Shown here piece by piece: positions 11,267-12,277 of a stretch of DNA of 12,277 bases (its first letter is position 1; each line of letters starts with the position of its first letter). Source of the stretch: an uncultured Eubacteriales bacterium (lineage in GTDB: Bacteria; Bacillota; Clostridia; Oscillospirales; Oscillospiraceae); assembly GCA_958427375.1 (NCBI GenBank), contig CAUABY010000037.1:1-12277 (forward strand), written 5' to 3'. The notes under the pieces are model-generated. The model was not told where the DNA came from and did no database searches. It saw only the letters and a program-made list of their open reading frames with translations. A program made the translations under genes and the position numbers.

Positions 11267-12277
11267 TCAGCCGATGCCGCCGAGGATAGCCCCGGCGATG
11301 AGGGCGACAAGCGTCAGTGCGCAGTAGCCGTACTTGCCCAAGGGGTAGAACCACTTGCCGATGGGCTTTGCGCGCCCCTCGGCAACCGCCTCCAGCGCGG
11401 TGTTCTTTTTCAGCACCCAGAAGAACATCACGGCGGCGAGGAATGCGCCGACGGGGCAGATGTAGATGGAGATAATGTCCATCCACTGCGAGGTCCACGG
11501 CTGTATCATCAGCGAGACGACCATGCCGATAAGGCCGATGACGGCGACTGACACCCAGCGCTTTGCACCGAACTGCTCCTGAATCCACGCCACCGGCGCC
11601 TCATACAGATTAATTATAGAGCTCACGCCCGCGAAGAGCACGCACACGAAGAACACAGCGCCCACGATGCGCCCGCCCGCCATGCCGTTTAGAACATTGA
11701 CGAGGTAGACGAACATCAGCCCCGGCCCGCCCTTGGACGGCTCGACCCCGCCCGCGGCCATTGCGGGCAGGATGACGAGCGCGGCGAGCATGGCGGCGAT
11801 AGTGTCAAACACGGCAACATTGCGCGCTGATGAGGGGATATCCTCCTCGCGGGAAAAGTACGAGCCATAGATAACCGAGCCGTTTCCCGCGACGGACAGC
11901 GAGAAGAAAGCCTGACCGAAAGCGTAAATCCACACCTGCGGGTCAAAGATTCTGTCGGTTTGCAGAGTGAAGATGTACTTATAGCCCGCATGCGAACCGG
12001 GCAGCGTGAAAATATACACGCCTAAAATGACGAAAAGGCCGAAGAGCACGGGCATCATTATCTTGTTCGCGCGCTCAATGCCCCCGGCTATGCCGAGCGC
12101 CATTATCAGCAGCGCCACGACAAGACCCGCAACCTGCCATGTGCCGTTACCGATGCCAAAGACGTGGTTTTGCGCCATCATGCCCATAGCCTCGCCGAGC
12201 GTGTCCGCCTCAGGCGCGGTTGCGCCGAAAGTGCCGCCGATGGCCGCCATGTCCGTGCCGAGCGCGTACAGGCTGCC
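11267..12277 (-). CDS. Sodium-dependent transporter, NSS/SNF (SLC6-like) family (partial, N-terminus missing)
   Basis: This is the C-terminal 336 residues of a Na+-coupled symporter of the LeuT fold, a family that usually imports amino acids. The frame is open to the right edge, continuing nine codons beyond the first in-window ATG at 12250. That ATG is therefore internal, and roughly the first three membrane segments are outside. Landmarks are QVWIYAFGQAFFSLSVAGNG and VIYGSY (TM6 region, with the FFSLS motif that carries substrate and Na1 contacts in LeuT). The FFVCVLFAGVSSIINLYEAP block is TM8, holding the Ser-Ser pair of the Na2 site. PSKGGPGLMFVYLVNVLNGM precedes TM7-8. The tail LALIAGAILGG-type helix ends just before the TGA. 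Prokaryotic members have 10-12 segments and about 440-500 residues. Substrate is unknown. A separate transcription unit is likely, since stem-loops and a new promoter follow. Confidence 0.93.
   Translation of the reverse strand, partial: GSLYALGTDMAAIGGTFGATAPEADTLGEAMGMMAQNHVFGIGNGTWQVAGLVVALLIMALGIAGGIERANKIMMPVLFGLFVILGVYIFTLPGSHAGYKYIFTLQTDRIFDPQVWIYAFGQAFFSLSVAGNGSVIYGSYFSREEDIPSSARNVAVFDTIAAMLAALVILPAMAAGGVEPSKGGPGLMFVYLVNVLNGMAGGRIVGAVFFVCVLFAGVSSIINLYEAPVAWIQEQFGAKRWVSVAVIGLIGMVVSLMIQPWTSQWMDIISIYICPVGAFLAAVMFFWVLKKNTALEAVAEGRAKPIGKWFYPLGKYGYCALTLVALIAGAILGGIG

Noticed and set aside
12242..12250. ATG at 12250 as the start of the sodium-dependent transporter
   Set aside because: The frame continues open to the window edge with family-like residues, and the N-terminal membrane segments of the family are missing, so this is an internal Met.

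Overview
The window looks like chromosome of an anaerobic, Gram-positive-type Firmicute, most likely class Clostridia. The evidence is consensus sigma-A promoters (TTGACA, 17 bp, TATAAT-like), strong GGAGG ribosome sites, an L10 leader in front of rplJ-rplL, a lipobox lipoprotein, SPase I-type secreted proteins, and a ferredoxin-linked 2-oxoacid oxidoreductase. The genus cannot be named from this sequence.

Region 1 (1-5421, all minus strand) is a metabolic cluster. Reading along transcription, an IclR-family regulator (4669-5421) with its own near-consensus promoter is followed by a second strong promoter (4603-4631) and a long leader. Then come a Pct/YdiF-type CoA-transferase (2757-4340), a MatC-like organic-acid permease (1387-2652) and the gamma, delta and partial alpha subunits of a four-subunit 2-oxoacid:ferredoxin oxidoreductase (1233 down to 1; beta is expected beyond the left edge). 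Together they suggest uptake of an organic acid, CoA exchange, and ferredoxin-linked oxidative decarboxylation of a 2-oxoacid. The substrate is not determined. The operon promoter carries a 20-bp palindrome over its -10 box. The roughly 250-nt leader holds a nested set of stems whose closing helix starts about 10 nt from the predicted transcript start. It also has two related GGAA-N5-TTC motifs that could be IclR operators.

Region 2 (5538-6707, plus strand) is rplJ-rplL with promoter, L10-binding leader, leader attenuator and a strong final terminator. It stands apart from its usual neighbours rplK-rplA and rpoB-rpoC.

Region 3 (6750-10369, minus strand) encodes two extracytoplasmic proteins: a large lipoprotein that joins a beta-rich N-terminal half to a solute-binding-protein half, then a smaller secreted solute-binding-like protein. 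No ABC permease or ATPase gene accompanies them. Both genes start with GTG embedded in ATGTGA, and the ribosome site of the lipoprotein gene lies in a hairpin.

Region 4 (10556-12277, minus strand) has a small secreted SH3-like protein with a perfect consensus promoter and an odd leader, a long inverted repeat, and the C-terminal two thirds of an NSS/SNF-family sodium-dependent transporter that runs off the right edge.

No tRNA, rRNA, CRISPR array, insertion sequence or prophage gene was seen. The best candidates for something undescribed are the structured leader and palindrome of the CoA-transferase operon, the SD-hairpin of the lipoprotein gene, and the leader of the SH3-like gene.
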